Of a stretch of DNA of 64,000 nucleotides, positions 52,223 through 61,577 are shown piece after piece. The notes beneath the pieces were generated by a model. It ran no database searches, was not told where the DNA came from, and saw only the letters and a program-made list of their open reading frames with translations. Location: the NCBI RefSeq assembly GCF_001667925.1, contig NZ_LZJR01000059.1, positions 36,474 to 100,473 of the forward strand, read 5' to 3'. Numbering within the stretch: the stretch's first letter is position 1; every line of letters begins with the position of its first letter. The position numbers and the translations under genes were made by a program. The stretch comes from Mycobacterium sp. E2479. Its GTDB lineage: Bacteria; Actinomycetota; Actinomycetes; Mycobacteriales; Mycobacteriaceae.

Positions 52223-53190
52223 TGCGCGCGGTGATCTGTCGTTCTTATGGCGCACCGGAGGACCTGGTGATAGACGACGTGCCCGATCCCGTTGTGGCTC
52301 CTGGCCAACTGCTGGTGCGGGTCCGCGCGGCCGCGGTCAACTTCCCCGACGTGCTCTTCATCGCCGGCAAGTACCAGGTGAAAATTCCGCCGCCGTTCAT
52401 CCCCGGCAATGAGATTGCCGGCGAGGTCATCGCCGCGGGTGACGGCGTGTCGTTTCGCCCCGGGCAGCGGGTCTCCGGCACCACATTCGGGGCGTTCGCC
52501 GAACAGGCGCTGCTCGACGGGAGTCAGGCCGAGCTCGTGCCCGACGACGCCGACTTCGCCTCGGCCGCCGCGTTCGGCGTCACCTACCGCACCGCCTATC
52601 ACGCGCTGCGCTCGACGGCCGGTGTCGGACAGGGAGATTGGGTGGTCGTGCTCGGGGCTGCGGGCGGCGTGGGTCTGGCCGCGGTCGACCTCGCGGCCGC
52701 GCTGGGGGCCCGGGTGCTTGCAGCGGCGTCGAGCGGGGAGAAGCTCGAGTTGTGTCGGCAACGCGGGGCCGAGGCGACCGTGGACTACGACCGCGAGGAT
52801 CTGAAAACGCGGATCCGTGAACTCACCGGTGACAGCGCCCGTGTGGTGCTGGACCCGGTGGGCGGCTCGTATTCGGAGCCGGCACTGCGCGGACTCGCGC
52901 GTGGCGGCACCTTTGTCACGTTGGGCTACGCGGCCGGTACCATCCCCGCGATCCCCCTCAATCTCGTTCTCCTCAAGGACATCTGCGTGCGGGGCATGGA
53001 GATTCGCACCTTCATGACCGACCACCCCGACGATGCCGTCCGCGATCTGAAGGAATTGGCTCTGATGTTCGCCGACGGCACGGTGCGGCCCTACATCGGC
53101 GCGCGATTCCCCCTCTGCGAGACGGCGGCGGCTTTACGGCATGTGGCCGACCGCAAGGTGCTGGGGAAGGTGGTGATCGACGTCGCGTAA
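52222..53190 (+). CDS. Zinc-independent NADPH:quinone oxidoreductase family protein
   Basis: A 322-residue medium-chain dehydrogenase/reductase of the quinone oxidoreductase type. The nucleotide-binding motif is GAAGGVGLAAVDLAAALG; the N-terminal catalytic domain begins MRAVICRSYGAPEDLVIDDV. Cysteine ligands for structural zinc are absent, as usual in this group. It is the last gene of the phosphotransferase-SDR-acyl-CoA dehydrogenase-TetR operon, with a TGATG junction. It likely reduces an enone, quinone or enoyl-CoA substrate. The 3' end converges with the sulfatase gene. Confidence 0.93.
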   Translation: MRAVICRSYGAPEDLVIDDVPDPVVAPGQLLVRVRAAAVNFPDVLFIAGKYQVKIPPPFIPGNEIAGEVIAAGDGVSFRPGQRVSGTTFGAFAEQALLDGSQAELVPDDADFASAAAFGVTYRTAYHALRSTAGVGQGDWVVVLGAAGGVGLAAVDLAAALGARVLAAASSGEKLELCRQRGAEATVDYDREDLKTRIRELTGDSARVVLDPVGGSYSEPALRGLARGGTFVTLGYAAGTIPAIPLNLVLLKDICVRGMEIRTFMTDHPDDAVRDLKELALMFADGTVRPYIGARFPLCETAAALRHVADRKVLGKVVIDVA

Positions 53191-53201
53191 CAGTCTGGGT
53201 C

Positions 53202-55076
53202 TCACGGCGTGACGATGTTGAAATTCGGGTCCGGTCCGTCCAGCACACGCAGCAGGTCTTGCAGCGCAGCCTGATCGCCGGAGAGCTCCAGGCCGGGTGA
53301 GTTGAAATCGCCCATCGCCACGGCAAAGAAACGAATCTTGTTGTCCAATACGACCGTAACGGCCGCCGTCGAAGGATCTGGCGCGACCTTGCGGTGCACG
53401 AGCACCCCGTTGCGCAGGGTGAGCCGATAGTTGGCGGCGGTATCGGCGAAGCTGATGTCGATGGCGATGTCCAGATCCCAGCTGCGCGGGCCGTTGACCC
53501 GAATCGCCAGACCGTCGAAGATCTGCTCCGGCGCCAGCTGGCACATCATCGTGGGCGAGGCAACTTGGCCCGCGGTGCCGAAGTTGCCGTCGCGCAGTTC
53601 GGCCGCCCCGCTCAAGAAGAAGTTGCGCCAGGTCGCGTTTTCGGCCCCGTAGGCCAGCTGCTCGAGAGTGTCGGAATACAACGCGCGTGCAGCCGTGTGC
53701 TCGGAATCGGTGAAGATCGCATGGTCCAGCAACGTTGCGGCCCAACGAAAGTCCCCGGAGTCGAAGGCCGCCCTGGCGAGGTCGACGACGCGGCTGATTC
53801 CACCCATCGCCTCCACATACCGGGGCGCCAGCGCCTCGGGCGGATGGGGCCACAGGCGGCCCGGGTTGCCGTCGAACCAACCCATATAACGCTGATAAAT
53901 CGCCTTGACGTTATGGCTCACCGACCCGTAGTAGCCGTGCGTGTGCCACGCCTGCTCGAGGGCCGGCGGCATCTGGAACATTTCGGCTATTTCGACGCCG
54001 GTGTGACCCTGGTTGAGCAATCGCAGCGTCTGGTCGTGCAGATACGCATACATGTCGCGCTGCAGCGACAGGAATTCGACGATGCGGTGCCGTCCCCAGG
54101 TCGGCCAGTGATGGGAGGCGAACACGACATCGGTGCGATCGGCAAAAGTGTCTATCGCTTCGGTCAGGTAACCGGACCAGGCGTGCGGGTCACGCACCAG
54201 CGCGCCGCGCAGGGTCAGCAGATTATGCAGGTTGTGCGTAGCGTTCTCAGCCATACACAAGGCGCGGAAACGTGGGAAATAGAAATGCATTTCGGCGGGT
54301 GCCTCGGTGCCCGGCGCCATTTGGAATTCGATCCCGACCCCGTCGATGGTGTGTGTCTCACCGGTGGTGCGGACGTCGATGGTCGGCACGATGACGGCGA
54401 CCTCGCCGGTGGATGGCGCCTGGCCCAGCCCGCAGCCGACCTGATCCATCGGTCCGCGCGCCAGCAAAGCGCCGTACATGTAGGTCGCGCGGCGTGTCAT
54501 TGCCGGCCCGGCGTAGACGTTTTCCTGCACCGCGTGCTCGATGAATCCCTCCGGCGCCAGGACGGCCACCGCGCCGGTGTCCACATCCGCCTGCGAAGTA
54601 ACACCCAAGACTCCACCGAAATGGTCGACGTGGCTGTGGGTGTAGATCACCGCAACGACGGGGCGCTCGCCACCTCGGTGGGTGCGATACAGCGCGAGCG
54701 CCGCGGCCGCCACTTCCGTGGACACCAAAGGATCTATGACGATGATGCCGTTGTCGGATTCCACGAAGGTGATGTTCGAGATGTCGAAGCCGCGAACCTG
54801 GTAGATGCCGGGAACCACTTCGTAAAGACCTTGCTTGGCCGCTAACGTCGACTGTCGCCAGAGGCTGGGGTGAACCGACGTCGGAGCCGGACCAGCCAAG
54901 AACGAGTAGGCGTCGTTGTCCCACACCACCCGCCCGTCGGCCGCCGTGATCACGCACGGCGACTCCGCGGCAATGAATCCCCGGTCGGCGTCGGCGAAAT
55001 CCGTCTCGTCATGAAAAGGCAGAACGTGGCCGCGATGGGCCGATTCGATGACTGCGGTGGGGGGTTTGTGTTGCAT
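53202..55076 (-). CDS. Alkyl sulfatase-type MBL-fold hydrolase (Rv3762c-like)
   Basis: A 624-residue protein with metal-binding motif [14 protein letters not shown] and a second metal region [11 protein letters not shown], then ASHHWPTWG, followed by a helical dimerisation domain and a C-terminal SCP2-like domain. This is the architecture of SdsA1/BDS1 alkyl sulfatases, which cleave sulfate from primary or secondary alkyl sulfates. The frame is open to 55154, but the ATG at 55076 ([16 protein letters not shown]) is a better start. It precedes lpqH, to which it is divergent, as Rv3762c does in M. tuberculosis. Confidence 0.9.
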   Translation of the reverse strand: MQHKPPTAVIESAHRGHVLPFHDETDFADADRGFIAAESPCVITAADGRVVWDNDAYSFLAGPAPTSVHPSLWRQSTLAAKQGLYEVVPGIYQVRGFDISNITFVESDNGIIVIDPLVSTEVAAAALALYRTHRGGERPVVAVIYTHSHVDHFGGVLGVTSQADVDTGAVAVLAPEGFIEHAVQENVYAGPAMTRRATYMYGALLARGPMDQVGCGLGQAPSTGEVAVIVPTIDVRTTGETHTIDGVGIEFQMAPGTEAPAEMHFYFPRFRALCMAENATHNLHNLLTLRGALVRDPHAWSGYLTEAIDTFADRTDVVFASHHWPTWGRHRIVEFLSLQRDMYAYLHDQTLRLLNQGHTGVEIAEMFQMPPALEQAWHTHGYYGSVSHNVKAIYQRYMGWFDGNPGRLWPHPPEALAPRYVEAMGGISRVVDLARAAFDSGDFRWAATLLDHAIFTDSEHTAARALYSDTLEQLAYGAENATWRNFFLSGAAELRDGNFGTAGQVASPTMMCQLAPEQIFDGLAIRVNGPRSWDLDIAIDISFADTAANYRLTLRNGVLVHRKVAPDPSTAAVTVVLDNKIRFFAVAMGDFNSPGLELSGDQAALQDLLRVLDGPDPNFNIVTP

Positions 55077-55218
55077 CGCCAATACTTTGCCATCGATGTG
55101 GCTCCCGGCGTTCGGAAGGAATTTTCGCCGAACTCCTCGTGCGCGACTGGGCAAACACGCATACTGCCTTGACGGCCCTCAATGCCGAGGTCCGCAACAA
55201 TCGGGCAAAGGAGAACAG

Positions 55219-55686
55219 GTGAAGCGTGGACTGACTGTCGCGGCAGCTGGAGCGGCAATTCTGGTCGCAGGGATATCGGGATGTTCGAGCAACAAATCGA
55301 ATGGCGTTTCGACCTCGGTGCCGGGAGGCTCCGTGTCGGCCGGAGGCAACAACTCCTCGAAGGTCATCATCGACGGCAAGGACCAGAACGTCCAGGGGAC
55401 CACTATTTGCACCAAGGCCGGCGGCAATATCTCAATTGCGGTCGGTGGAAACACCACCGGGATCAGCGTCGTGCTCGCTGACGCCGATCCGCTCGCGGTG
55501 AAGGCAGTCCAGCTCGGCAACGTCAACGGCGTGACACTTCAGTACGCGCAAGGTGGCCAGGGCAACGCCTCGGCGACCAAGGACGGCAACACGTACAAGG
55601 TCACGGGCACTGCCACCGGCGTCGACATGGCGAACCCGATGCAGCCGGTCAACAAGCCGTTCGAAATCGACGCGACTTGCTCCTGA
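55219..55686 (+). CDS. lpqH: 19-kDa lipoprotein antigen LpqH
   Basis: A 155-residue lipoprotein. The signal peptide [20 protein letters not shown] ends in a lipobox with Cys22 (GISGC). The mature part ([20 protein letters not shown] ... [20 protein letters not shown]) is that of LpqH/Rv3763, a surface glycolipoprotein recognised by TLR2. AAAGGAG precedes the GTG at 55219. It converges with tcrY immediately downstream, as in M. tuberculosis. Confidence 0.95.
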   Translation: MKRGLTVAAAGAAILVAGISGCSSNKSNGVSTSVPGGSVSAGGNNSSKVIIDGKDQNVQGTTICTKAGGNISIAVGGNTTGISVVLADADPLAVKAVQLGNVNGVTLQYAQGGQGNASATKDGNTYKVTGTATGVDMANPMQPVNKPFEIDATCS

Positions 55687-55687
55687 C

Positions 55688-57208
55688 CTAAGGATCGACA
55701 GCGGGCGGTTGCCATCCATTGGGTGGCAACCGCACCGTGAACTCCGTGCGGCCCGGCGCGCTGTCCATCGCGATAGTTCCGTTGTGCGCCTTGACAACCG
55801 CGGAAACAATCGCCAGGCCAAGTCCGGTGCTGCCGCCCTTGCGGGAGCGCGAGGAGTCACCCCGGGCGAACCGTTCGAACACCTCCGATTGCAACGCCGC
55901 CGGAATGCCGGGCCCGTTGTCGATGACCTGCAGCACGGTGTGCGATGACTCGCTGCTCAACCGCGTCGTCACGACGGTGCCCGGCCCGGTATGGACGCGG
56001 GCGTTGGCGAGCAGGTTCGTCAGCACCTGATGCAGCCGGGCAGCGTCTCCAGTAACGACCACCGGTTCTTCGGGTAGGTCGAGTTCCCATTGATGGTCGG
56101 GTCCGGCGACGTGAGCGTCGTTGACCGCGTCCACCGCCAACCGGGACAGATCCACCGGTTCGCGTTCCAGCGGGCGGCCGGAGTCCAGCCGGGCCAGCAG
56201 CAGCAGGTCCTCGACAAGGCGCGTCATCCGCTCGGTCTCGGACGCCACCCGGCTCATGGCCTGCGCCACGGCCTCGCGATCGTCGCCCATCCGTTGAGTC
56301 AGTTCGGTGTAGCCGCGAATCGCCGCCAGTGGCGTGCGCAGCTCATGGCTGGCGTCGGCGACGAACTGGCGAACCCGCGTCTCGCTGGCCTGGCGCGCCG
56401 AGAGCGCGGCCGCGATGTGGTCCAGCATCTGGTTGAGGGCCGCACCGAGTTGCCCTACCTCGGTGGCGGGGTTCGCGTCGGATTCGTGCACGCGTACCGG
56501 CAGTTCGACCTCACCACGCGCCAGCGGCAGGCCGGCCACCTCGCTCGCGGTTTGCGCGACGCGGCGCAACGGCGCCAGCGCCCGCCTGATGATGATCACA
56601 CCGGCCGTGGTCGCCGCGACCAGCGCGACGACCGTGACGATTCCGAAGATGACCAGCATCCGCATCAGGGTGGCGTCGATGTTGGCCATCGACAAGCCGG
56701 TGACGATGACGTCGCCGCCGCTGCGGCTCGGCGCCGCGATCACCCGGTAGCGACCCAGCCCGTCGAGGTTGAGTGTCACCGGCTTGCGGCTGCCGGCGAT
56801 CCCGGACAGCTGCTGCTGGGCGGCCGGGGTCAGCTCGGCTCGGTCACCGCTGCTCGTCGTGTAGCCGGCGTCCACGGTGTTCCCGTGACTGACCACCGCC
56901 GCCACCATGCCCGCCGGCTGGCCCGGGGCATCCAGGAATCGCGGGCCCGGGCCCGGTCGCGGATAGACGTGCCGATGCCGCCAGCCCGAATGGGGCTGCT
57001 CGGGGTACATGAGGGCCGAGCGGTAGGAGGTGCCGGCGAGCTGCCCGTCGAGCTGGGCCACCAAGTGGTGCAGCAGCGCCAGTTCGGTCGCGGCGGTGAT
57101 GCCGACGCAGACGAACGCCAACACGACGATCTGACCGACCAGCAGCCGCAGGCGAAGGGACCAGACCCTTCGGGTATCAGCGGGCCGGCTTGAGGACATA
57201 ACCCGCAC
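55688..57208 (-). CDS. tcrY: Sensor histidine kinase TcrY
   Basis: A 506-residue two-component sensor. Two membrane helices (LVGQIVVLAFVCVGITAATE and LVIFGIVTVVALVAATTAGV) flank an extracytoplasmic sensing domain; then come a HAMP region, the H-box ADASHELRTPLAAIRGYTE, and the ATPase motifs (NLLANARVHTGP, DNGPGIPAAL, GLGLAIVSAVV). The start is either GTG 57208 or ATG 57199. It overlaps the tcrX gene by about 30 bases. It phosphorylates TcrX, as its Rv3764c homologue does. The signal is not known. Confidence 0.94.
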   Translation of the reverse strand: MRVMSSSRPADTRRVWSLRLRLLVGQIVVLAFVCVGITAATELALLHHLVAQLDGQLAGTSYRSALMYPEQPHSGWRHRHVYPRPGPGPRFLDAPGQPAGMVAAVVSHGNTVDAGYTTSSGDRAELTPAAQQQLSGIAGSRKPVTLNLDGLGRYRVIAAPSRSGGDVIVTGLSMANIDATLMRMLVIFGIVTVVALVAATTAGVIIIRRALAPLRRVAQTASEVAGLPLARGEVELPVRVHESDANPATEVGQLGAALNQMLDHIAAALSARQASETRVRQFVADASHELRTPLAAIRGYTELTQRMGDDREAVAQAMSRVASETERMTRLVEDLLLLARLDSGRPLEREPVDLSRLAVDAVNDAHVAGPDHQWELDLPEEPVVVTGDAARLHQVLTNLLANARVHTGPGTVVTTRLSSESSHTVLQVIDNGPGIPAALQSEVFERFARGDSSRSRKGGSTGLGLAIVSAVVKAHNGTIAMDSAPGRTEFTVRLPPNGWQPPAVDP

Positions 57209-57881
57209 CGCGCAGCGTGTGGATCATCGGTTCTCGGCCGTTGTCGATCTTCTTGCGCAGGTAGGAAATGTAGAGCTCGACGATGTTGGACCGGCCCCCG
57301 AAGTCGTAACTCCATACCCGGTCCAGGATTTGGGCTTTGCTCAGCACCCGCTTGGAGTTGCGCATCATGAATCGCAACAGTTCAAACTCGGTGGAGGTCA
57401 ACGAAATTGGCTCACCCGCGCGGGTGACCTCGTGGCTGTCCTCATCGAGCACCAAGTCTCCGACCACCAGTTGTGCGCCGCTGTCCACCGTCGTCACCCC
57501 GGTGCGGCGCAATAAGGCTCGCAGGCGCAGCACCACCTCTTCGATGCTGAACGGCTTGGTGACATAGTCGTCGCCACCGGCCGTCAGTCCGGCGATACGG
57601 TCTTCGACGGCATCCTTGGCGGTGAGCAGCAGCACCGGCAACTGCGGGTTCTCCTCGCGGAGTTTGTGCAAGACGTCGAGCCCGCTCATGTCGGGCAGCA
57701 TGACGTCCAGCACAACCACGTCGGGTCGCTGGGAGCGAGCGGTCGCGATTGCCGATGCCCCGTCGCCGGCGGTCGAGATGTTCCAACCCTCGTACCGCAG
57801 TGCCATTGACACCATGTCCGCCAGCACGGATTCGTCGTCTACGACCAGAACGTTGATGGGGTTGCCGTCTGCACGACACAT
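57177..57881 (-). CDS. tcrX: Response regulator TcrX
   Basis: A 234-residue OmpR/PhoB-type response regulator. The receiver domain has the acidic pair in VLVVDDES, the phosphoacceptor Asp in VVLDVMLPDMSGLD and the Lys in TKPFS; the C-terminal winged helix reads SKAQILDRVWSYDFGGRSN and VELYISYLRKKID. The start at 57881 (MCRADGNPINVLVVDD) gives the length I remember for Rv3765c; a GTG at 57917 is an alternative. It is the first gene of the tcrXY operon and controls unknown targets. Confidence 0.94.
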   Translation of the reverse strand: MCRADGNPINVLVVDDESVLADMVSMALRYEGWNISTAGDGASAIATARSQRPDVVVLDVMLPDMSGLDVLHKLREENPQLPVLLLTAKDAVEDRIAGLTAGGDDYVTKPFSIEEVVLRLRALLRRTGVTTVDSGAQLVVGDLVLDEDSHEVTRAGEPISLTSTEFELLRFMMRNSKRVLSKAQILDRVWSYDFGGRSNIVELYISYLRKKIDNGREPMIHTLRGAGYVLKPAR

Positions 57882-57979
57882 AACAACCCGCTCGACCGAG
57901 GCTCGGGGCTGCGTCACAACCTCCAGTATCCGCCGCGGACTGAGCCGAGACTATGGCAAACCTATGTGTGTCCTGTGAA

Positions 57980-58016
57980 GCGGATCGCGCGACTGCTGAG
58001 CAGCCGCGCGATCCGC
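57980..58016. terminator. Strong 12-bp hairpin, possible terminator
   Basis: Perfect arms GCGGATCGCGCG and CGCGCGATCCGC surround a 13-base loop. The hairpin lies between the tcrX start region and the end of the small membrane protein gene at 58032, i.e. just downstream of the latter on the minus strand. There is no run of U, as is usual for mycobacterial terminators. Confidence 0.6.
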
Positions 58017-58031
58017 ATTCGGTCTAAGCCG

Positions 58032-58187
58032 TTAATACCAGTAGCGGCGACCGGCCACCGGGCGGCCGACCGAGCCCAGAATCCAGAGGATCACGCCGAT
58101 GACAAGGAGCACAACGCCCAGCGTGGTCAGGATAGGTACGTGGAAGAAAAATCCCAGAATAAGCAGGATGATCCCTAAGATAACCAT
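58032..58187 (-). CDS. Small two-helix membrane protein (DUF6131-like)
   Basis: A 51-residue hydrophobic protein: MVILGIILLILGFFFHVPIL, a short turn TTLG, a second helix VVLLVIGVILWILGSVG, and the basic tail RPVAGRRYWY. It resembles the small membrane proteins grouped as DUF6131. AAAGGAAA precedes the ATG. The stop codon lies 16 bases before the 12-bp hairpin in transcription direction. Function unknown; such proteins are often stress-induced or membrane-associated. Confidence 0.85.
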   Translation of the reverse strand: MVILGIILLILGFFFHVPILTTLGVVLLVIGVILWILGSVGRPVAGRRYWY

Positions 58188-58212
58188 TTTCGACTTTCCT
58201 TTGAGTGAGTGG

Positions 58213-58440
58213 TTAGAGGTTTATCGATTGCATTGAACTTGGTTGCGGCAGATGACAATCCGTCACTTTCGGATTGACACCGAAATAATTCAAGGGTCCA
58301 GCGATCACGGTCACCGCAACCGTGCCCGCCGAGGCGCATGATGTGTTGTCGTTTTTGAAGTAGTCGCGCTGCCACGCCGCGATTACTCCGATCAGCAACC
58401 ACACCAACGCAACCGTTCCGATGATCCCGCTGCCACGCAT
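58213..58440 (-). CDS. Small membrane-anchored protein
   Basis: A 75-residue protein with one N-terminal membrane helix (GIIGTVALVWLLIGVIAAWQ) and a polar exported region with two cysteines (NTSCASAG and VTDCHLPQP) that could form a disulfide. GGAGG lies seven bases before the ATG at 58440, whereas the longer frame to 58494 lacks such a site. It is conserved among mycobacteria in my memory, without assigned role. It is 25 bases upstream of the DUF6131-like gene on the same strand, so they probably form one operon. Confidence 0.8.
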   Translation of the reverse strand: MRGSGIIGTVALVWLLIGVIAAWQRDYFKNDNTSCASAGTVAVTVIAGPLNYFGVNPKVTDCHLPQPSSMQSINL

Positions 58441-58555
58441 CGTGACCTCCAATGTGGACGAGAAGGAGTTTCTCGTGGACGTGAAATTACCCATTCAACT
58501 CGTGTCTAAACATGCAATAGGTTATGCAACAGCGCTTGTCGGTGCGGCCTGGACG

Positions 58556-58966
58556 TTACAGGTGGTCGGCGAGCCAGGTGGCGGCCCGCTTCTTCGACGC
58601 TCTGGACAACCAGGCGTCCTGGATCAGCTCAGCTAATTCGGTTCTGCTGATTTCCGCCAGCCGACTGGCCCGCACCAACACCGACGGGTGCCCGTCGAAG
58701 TGGTCCGTGGTGAAAAACGGCGAAACGGGATCGGAAATCAACGCCAACTTGTCGCTTTCCGACTCCACCCAAAGCATGATCACGTCCGTATAGCGCTCGC
58801 CGGTGTCCGGATCGGTCGCGTCGGGCCGAGGCGTGCGAAAGAAGACGAATGACTTCCCGCCCACCTGGTAGATCGCATTGCCCTTCGGGCCCTCCAGGCG
58901 CTGGACGTGCGGCATGGCGGCGGCGATCTCATGGACGTCGCTTAACCGGGCGCGTCGAGCGGCCAT
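58556..58966 (-). CDS. MmcQ/YjbR-family protein
   Basis: A 136-residue protein of the MmcQ/YjbR (DUF661) fold, a cyclic alpha/beta structure related to DNA-binding double-wing motifs. Typical segments are GKSFVFFRTPRPDATDPDTG and the Leu/Trp-rich C-terminus TELAELIQDAWLSRASKKRA. No catalytic residues are known. The gene is single; the next one upstream is transcribed in the same direction but ends 97 bases before it. Confidence 0.85.
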   Translation of the reverse strand: MAARRARLSDVHEIAAAMPHVQRLEGPKGNAIYQVGGKSFVFFRTPRPDATDPDTGERYTDVIMLWVESESDKLALISDPVSPFFTTDHFDGHPSVLVRASRLAEISRTELAELIQDAWLSRASKKRAATWLADHL

Positions 58967-59062
58967 GACGACGAGGGTACCGTCCGTCCGGCACCGCTCG
59001 TCATCCTGGCGAGAGATGTTGTGGTACTTGACGTTTGATCGTCGCAGCGACCCGTCCAGCGG

Positions 59063-60007
59063 TTAGTCCGCCGTCCGCTGCGCGGATACGTAGAGAGTGG
59101 GCGGCATCGAGTCTTCCGAGCCCTTCGGCACGCTGCGGTCATACCGCGCCATCAACTCCGAGAACGACGCCGTCGTGACGTCCCAACCGCGGTCACTCAG
59201 GAAGTCGCCGACGGGCGTGCGCTCCTCGGGGTACCAGAGATCGTCGAAGTCCGTGATCTCGGCGTTGACCAGCTGGGCGGCCGCGGCCCGCAGCCGTCGC
59301 ATCTCGTCGCGCTGCCGCTGCACACGATCGGGGTCGGTGAAGCCCGAGTCGGGCACGTTGGACGCCACCCAGCTGCCCACGGCGCTGAGCGAATTGATCC
59401 GCTCGAACAGCAGGTCCTGGGCCTGTGCGGGCAGGTAACGAACCAGGCCCTCGGCCGACCACACGGCGGGCTTGGAGGCGTCAAAGCCCGCTTCCTGCAG
59501 CGCTTTCGGCCAATCCTGCCGGAGATCGATCGGGACGTTGACCAGCTGCGCCTTGGGCTTCGCCCCGTGCTCGCTCAGGGTGTTGGATTTGAATTCCAGC
59601 ACCTTGGGCTGGTCGAGCTCGTAGACGACGGTGCCATCGGGCCACGGGAGCCTCCAAGTGCGTGCGTCCAGGCCGGCGGCCAGGATCACCACCTGCCGAA
59701 CCCCGGCGTCCGCGGCGCCGAGGAAGAACTCGTCGAAGAACGCCGTCCGGGTGGCCATGAAGTCGACCATCAGCTGTAGCCGATTCCGCAGATCCGGCTC
59801 GATGCCGCCGGCCTTGACCAGCAGCGCCGGGTCGGCGTAGATGCTCCACATTCCCTCGCCCGCGGCGTCGACGAACACGCGCGCGAAAGGATCATTGATC
59901 AGTGGGTTCTCGCTCTCGGTTTCGGCCGCGCGAGCCGCCGCGACACCCAGCGCGGTGGCCCCGACGCTTTGAGTGATTTCCCAGGAGTCATCGTCGGTCC
60001 GCGGCAT
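59063..60007 (-). CDS. SAM-dependent methyltransferase of the LCM-type family (Rv3767c-like)
   Basis: A 314-residue protein of the actinobacterial methyltransferase family related to leucine carboxyl methyltransferases. Key segments are [20 protein letters not shown], the SAM-binding motif [17 protein letters not shown], and [15 protein letters not shown]. The start at 60007 gives the length I recall for Rv3767c and follows AAGGA; ATG 60013 is two codons upstream. Mycobacteria have a dozen paralogues, with no known substrate. Its position after tcrX and the small genes follows the M. tuberculosis order. Confidence 0.92.
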   Translation of the reverse strand: MPRTDDDSWEITQSVGATALGVAAARAAETESENPLINDPFARVFVDAAGEGMWSIYADPALLVKAGGIEPDLRNRLQLMVDFMATRTAFFDEFFLGAADAGVRQVVILAAGLDARTWRLPWPDGTVVYELDQPKVLEFKSNTLSEHGAKPKAQLVNVPIDLRQDWPKALQEAGFDASKPAVWSAEGLVRYLPAQAQDLLFERINSLSAVGSWVASNVPDSGFTDPDRVQRQRDEMRRLRAAAAQLVNAEITDFDDLWYPEERTPVGDFLSDRGWDVTTASFSELMARYDRSVPKGSEDSMPPTLYVSAQRTAD

Positions 60008-60132
60008 CGCCAATTTCCTTCCCCAGAAAGTAAGTTATGCACACTATTCTTCCAGCCGCCGCCCGCCGAGGCCGCCCGTCGGCCCTGTCCTAGTCTTTTT
60101 CCCAGACGGTCCACAGGTTGCAAGGGAGTGCC

Positions 60133-60492
60133 ATGACGCCCAATCCGCCACGTACGCCGCGGGAGGTATTCGCCCACCACGGCAGTGCCCTGGCGGCGGG
60201 CGATCTTGACGAGATTGTCGTCGACTACGCCGAAGATTCCGTGCTGCTCAGCCCCGCAGGCATCGCTCGCGGCAAGGACGCCATCCGTCGAGTATTCGCG
60301 GCGTTGCTCGCCGATCTGCCGGATGCGAACTGGGACTTGAGGACCCAGCTGTTCGACGAGGATGTGCTGTTCCTCGAGTGGTCCGCCGACTCGGCCGTCA
60401 ATCGGGTCGATGACGGCGTTGACACCTTCGTGTTTCGCGACGGCATGATCCGAGCGCAGACCGTCCGGTATACGGCGCACCCGAAGGGCTGA
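60133..60492 (+). CDS. SnoaL/NTF2-like protein
   Basis: A 119-residue cone-shaped alpha+beta protein. The N-terminal helices (REVFAHHGSALAAGDLDEIV) and the strands DYAEDSVLLSPAGIARGKDA, FLEWSADSAVNRVDDGVDTF and FVFRDGMIRAQTVRYT are those of SnoaL-like polyketide-cyclase/limonene-epoxide-hydrolase relatives. AGGGAG lies before the ATG at 60133; a TTG five codons upstream is unlikely. The next gene, a phosphotransferase, starts three bases after the stop, so they are co-transcribed. Confidence 0.88.
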   Translation: MTPNPPRTPREVFAHHGSALAAGDLDEIVVDYAEDSVLLSPAGIARGKDAIRRVFAALLADLPDANWDLRTQLFDEDVLFLEWSADSAVNRVDDGVDTFVFRDGMIRAQTVRYTAHPKG

Positions 60493-60495
60493 AGA

Positions 60496-61530
60496 GTGGA
60501 TCACGTCAACCTGGAAGCGGTGGCGCAGTGGATGTCCGGACAGGGACTCGGCGAGGGACCACTGCAGGACGTTTCCAATGTCACCGGTGGGACCCAGAAC
60601 GTCATGCTGCGCTTCACCAGGGCCGGCCGGCCCTATGTGCTGCGCCGCGGGCCACGACACTTACGTCCGCGCAGCAACACTGTGATCCTACGTGAGACGA
60701 AAGTCCTTGCCGCACTGGCTGGTTCAGATGTCCCCCACCCCCGCCTGATCGCAGCCTGCGAGGACCCGAGCGTGCTGGGCGACGCCGTGTTCTACCTGAT
60801 GGACCCGGTCGACGGATTCAACGCGGGCGAGGGCCTGCCGCCCCTACACGCCGGCGATGCCACGGTGCGCCACGGCATGGGCCTGTCGATGGCCGACGCG
60901 CTGGCGAAGCTCGGTGCCGTCGACCATATCGCGGTGGGACTCGCCGATTTCGGCAAGCCGGAGGGCTTCCTGGAACGCCAGGTGCCGCGCTGGCTTTCGG
61001 AGCTGGCGTCCTACAACGAGTACGAGGGTTACCCGGGACCCGACATCCCGGGCATCGAGGAGGTGTCGGCCTGGCTGGAGCGCCACCGCCCGGCCCGCTG
61101 GACGCCGGGCATCATGCACGGCGACTATCACGCCGCCAACGTGATGTTCTCCCGCACCGGCCCGGACGTGGTCGCGATCGTCGACTGGGAGATGTGCACG
61201 ATCGGTGACCCACTGCTGGATCTGGGCTGGCTGCTGGCCACCTGGCGCCAGCCCGACGGTTCCAGCGTGTTCAGCCACGCCCTCGGCGGGCAGGGCGGTC
61301 TGGCCACCACCGACGAACTCCTCGAGCGCTACGCCGCCAACACCACCCGCGACCTGTCCCACATCGCCTGGTACACCGTGCTGGCGTGCTTCAAGCTCGG
61401 GATCGTGATCGAGGGGACGCTAGCGCGGGCCTGCGCCGGGAAGGCGGAGAAGGAGGTCGGCGACCAACTGCACGCGGCCACGGTTCATCTCTTCGAGCGG
61501 GCGCTGGGCCTCATCTCCGACCAGGACTGA
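60496..61530 (+). CDS. APH-type phosphotransferase family protein
   Basis: A 344-residue kinase-fold protein with the catalytic loop IMHGDYHAANVMFSRTGPD and IVDWEMCTIGDPLLDLGWLL; the N-lobe begins DVSNVTGGTQNVMLRFTRAG. The GTG start at 60496 is three bases after the SnoaL stop. It is closely related in pattern to the protein encoded at 48341, and both resemble the kinase part of ACAD10/11. No acyl-CoA dehydrogenase gene is next to this copy. Confidence 0.9.
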   Translation: MDHVNLEAVAQWMSGQGLGEGPLQDVSNVTGGTQNVMLRFTRAGRPYVLRRGPRHLRPRSNTVILRETKVLAALAGSDVPHPRLIAACEDPSVLGDAVFYLMDPVDGFNAGEGLPPLHAGDATVRHGMGLSMADALAKLGAVDHIAVGLADFGKPEGFLERQVPRWLSELASYNEYEGYPGPDIPGIEEVSAWLERHRPARWTPGIMHGDYHAANVMFSRTGPDVVAIVDWEMCTIGDPLLDLGWLLATWRQPDGSSVFSHALGGQGGLATTDELLERYAANTTRDLSHIAWYTVLACFKLGIVIEGTLARACAGKAEKEVGDQLHAATVHLFERALGLISDQD

Positions 61531-61577
61531 CCTACTGACACAGTCCGAGCCGCCACCACCGACGCCGTGCTTTGCCG

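Noticed and set aside
53394..54845. 483-codon plus-strand open frame
   Set aside because: Entirely antisense to the alkyl sulfatase gene; its translation is His/Arg/Gly-rich without any motif, a typical GC-rich shadow.
56090..57193. 367-codon plus-strand open frame
   Set aside because: Antisense to tcrY, whose kinase motifs are unambiguous.
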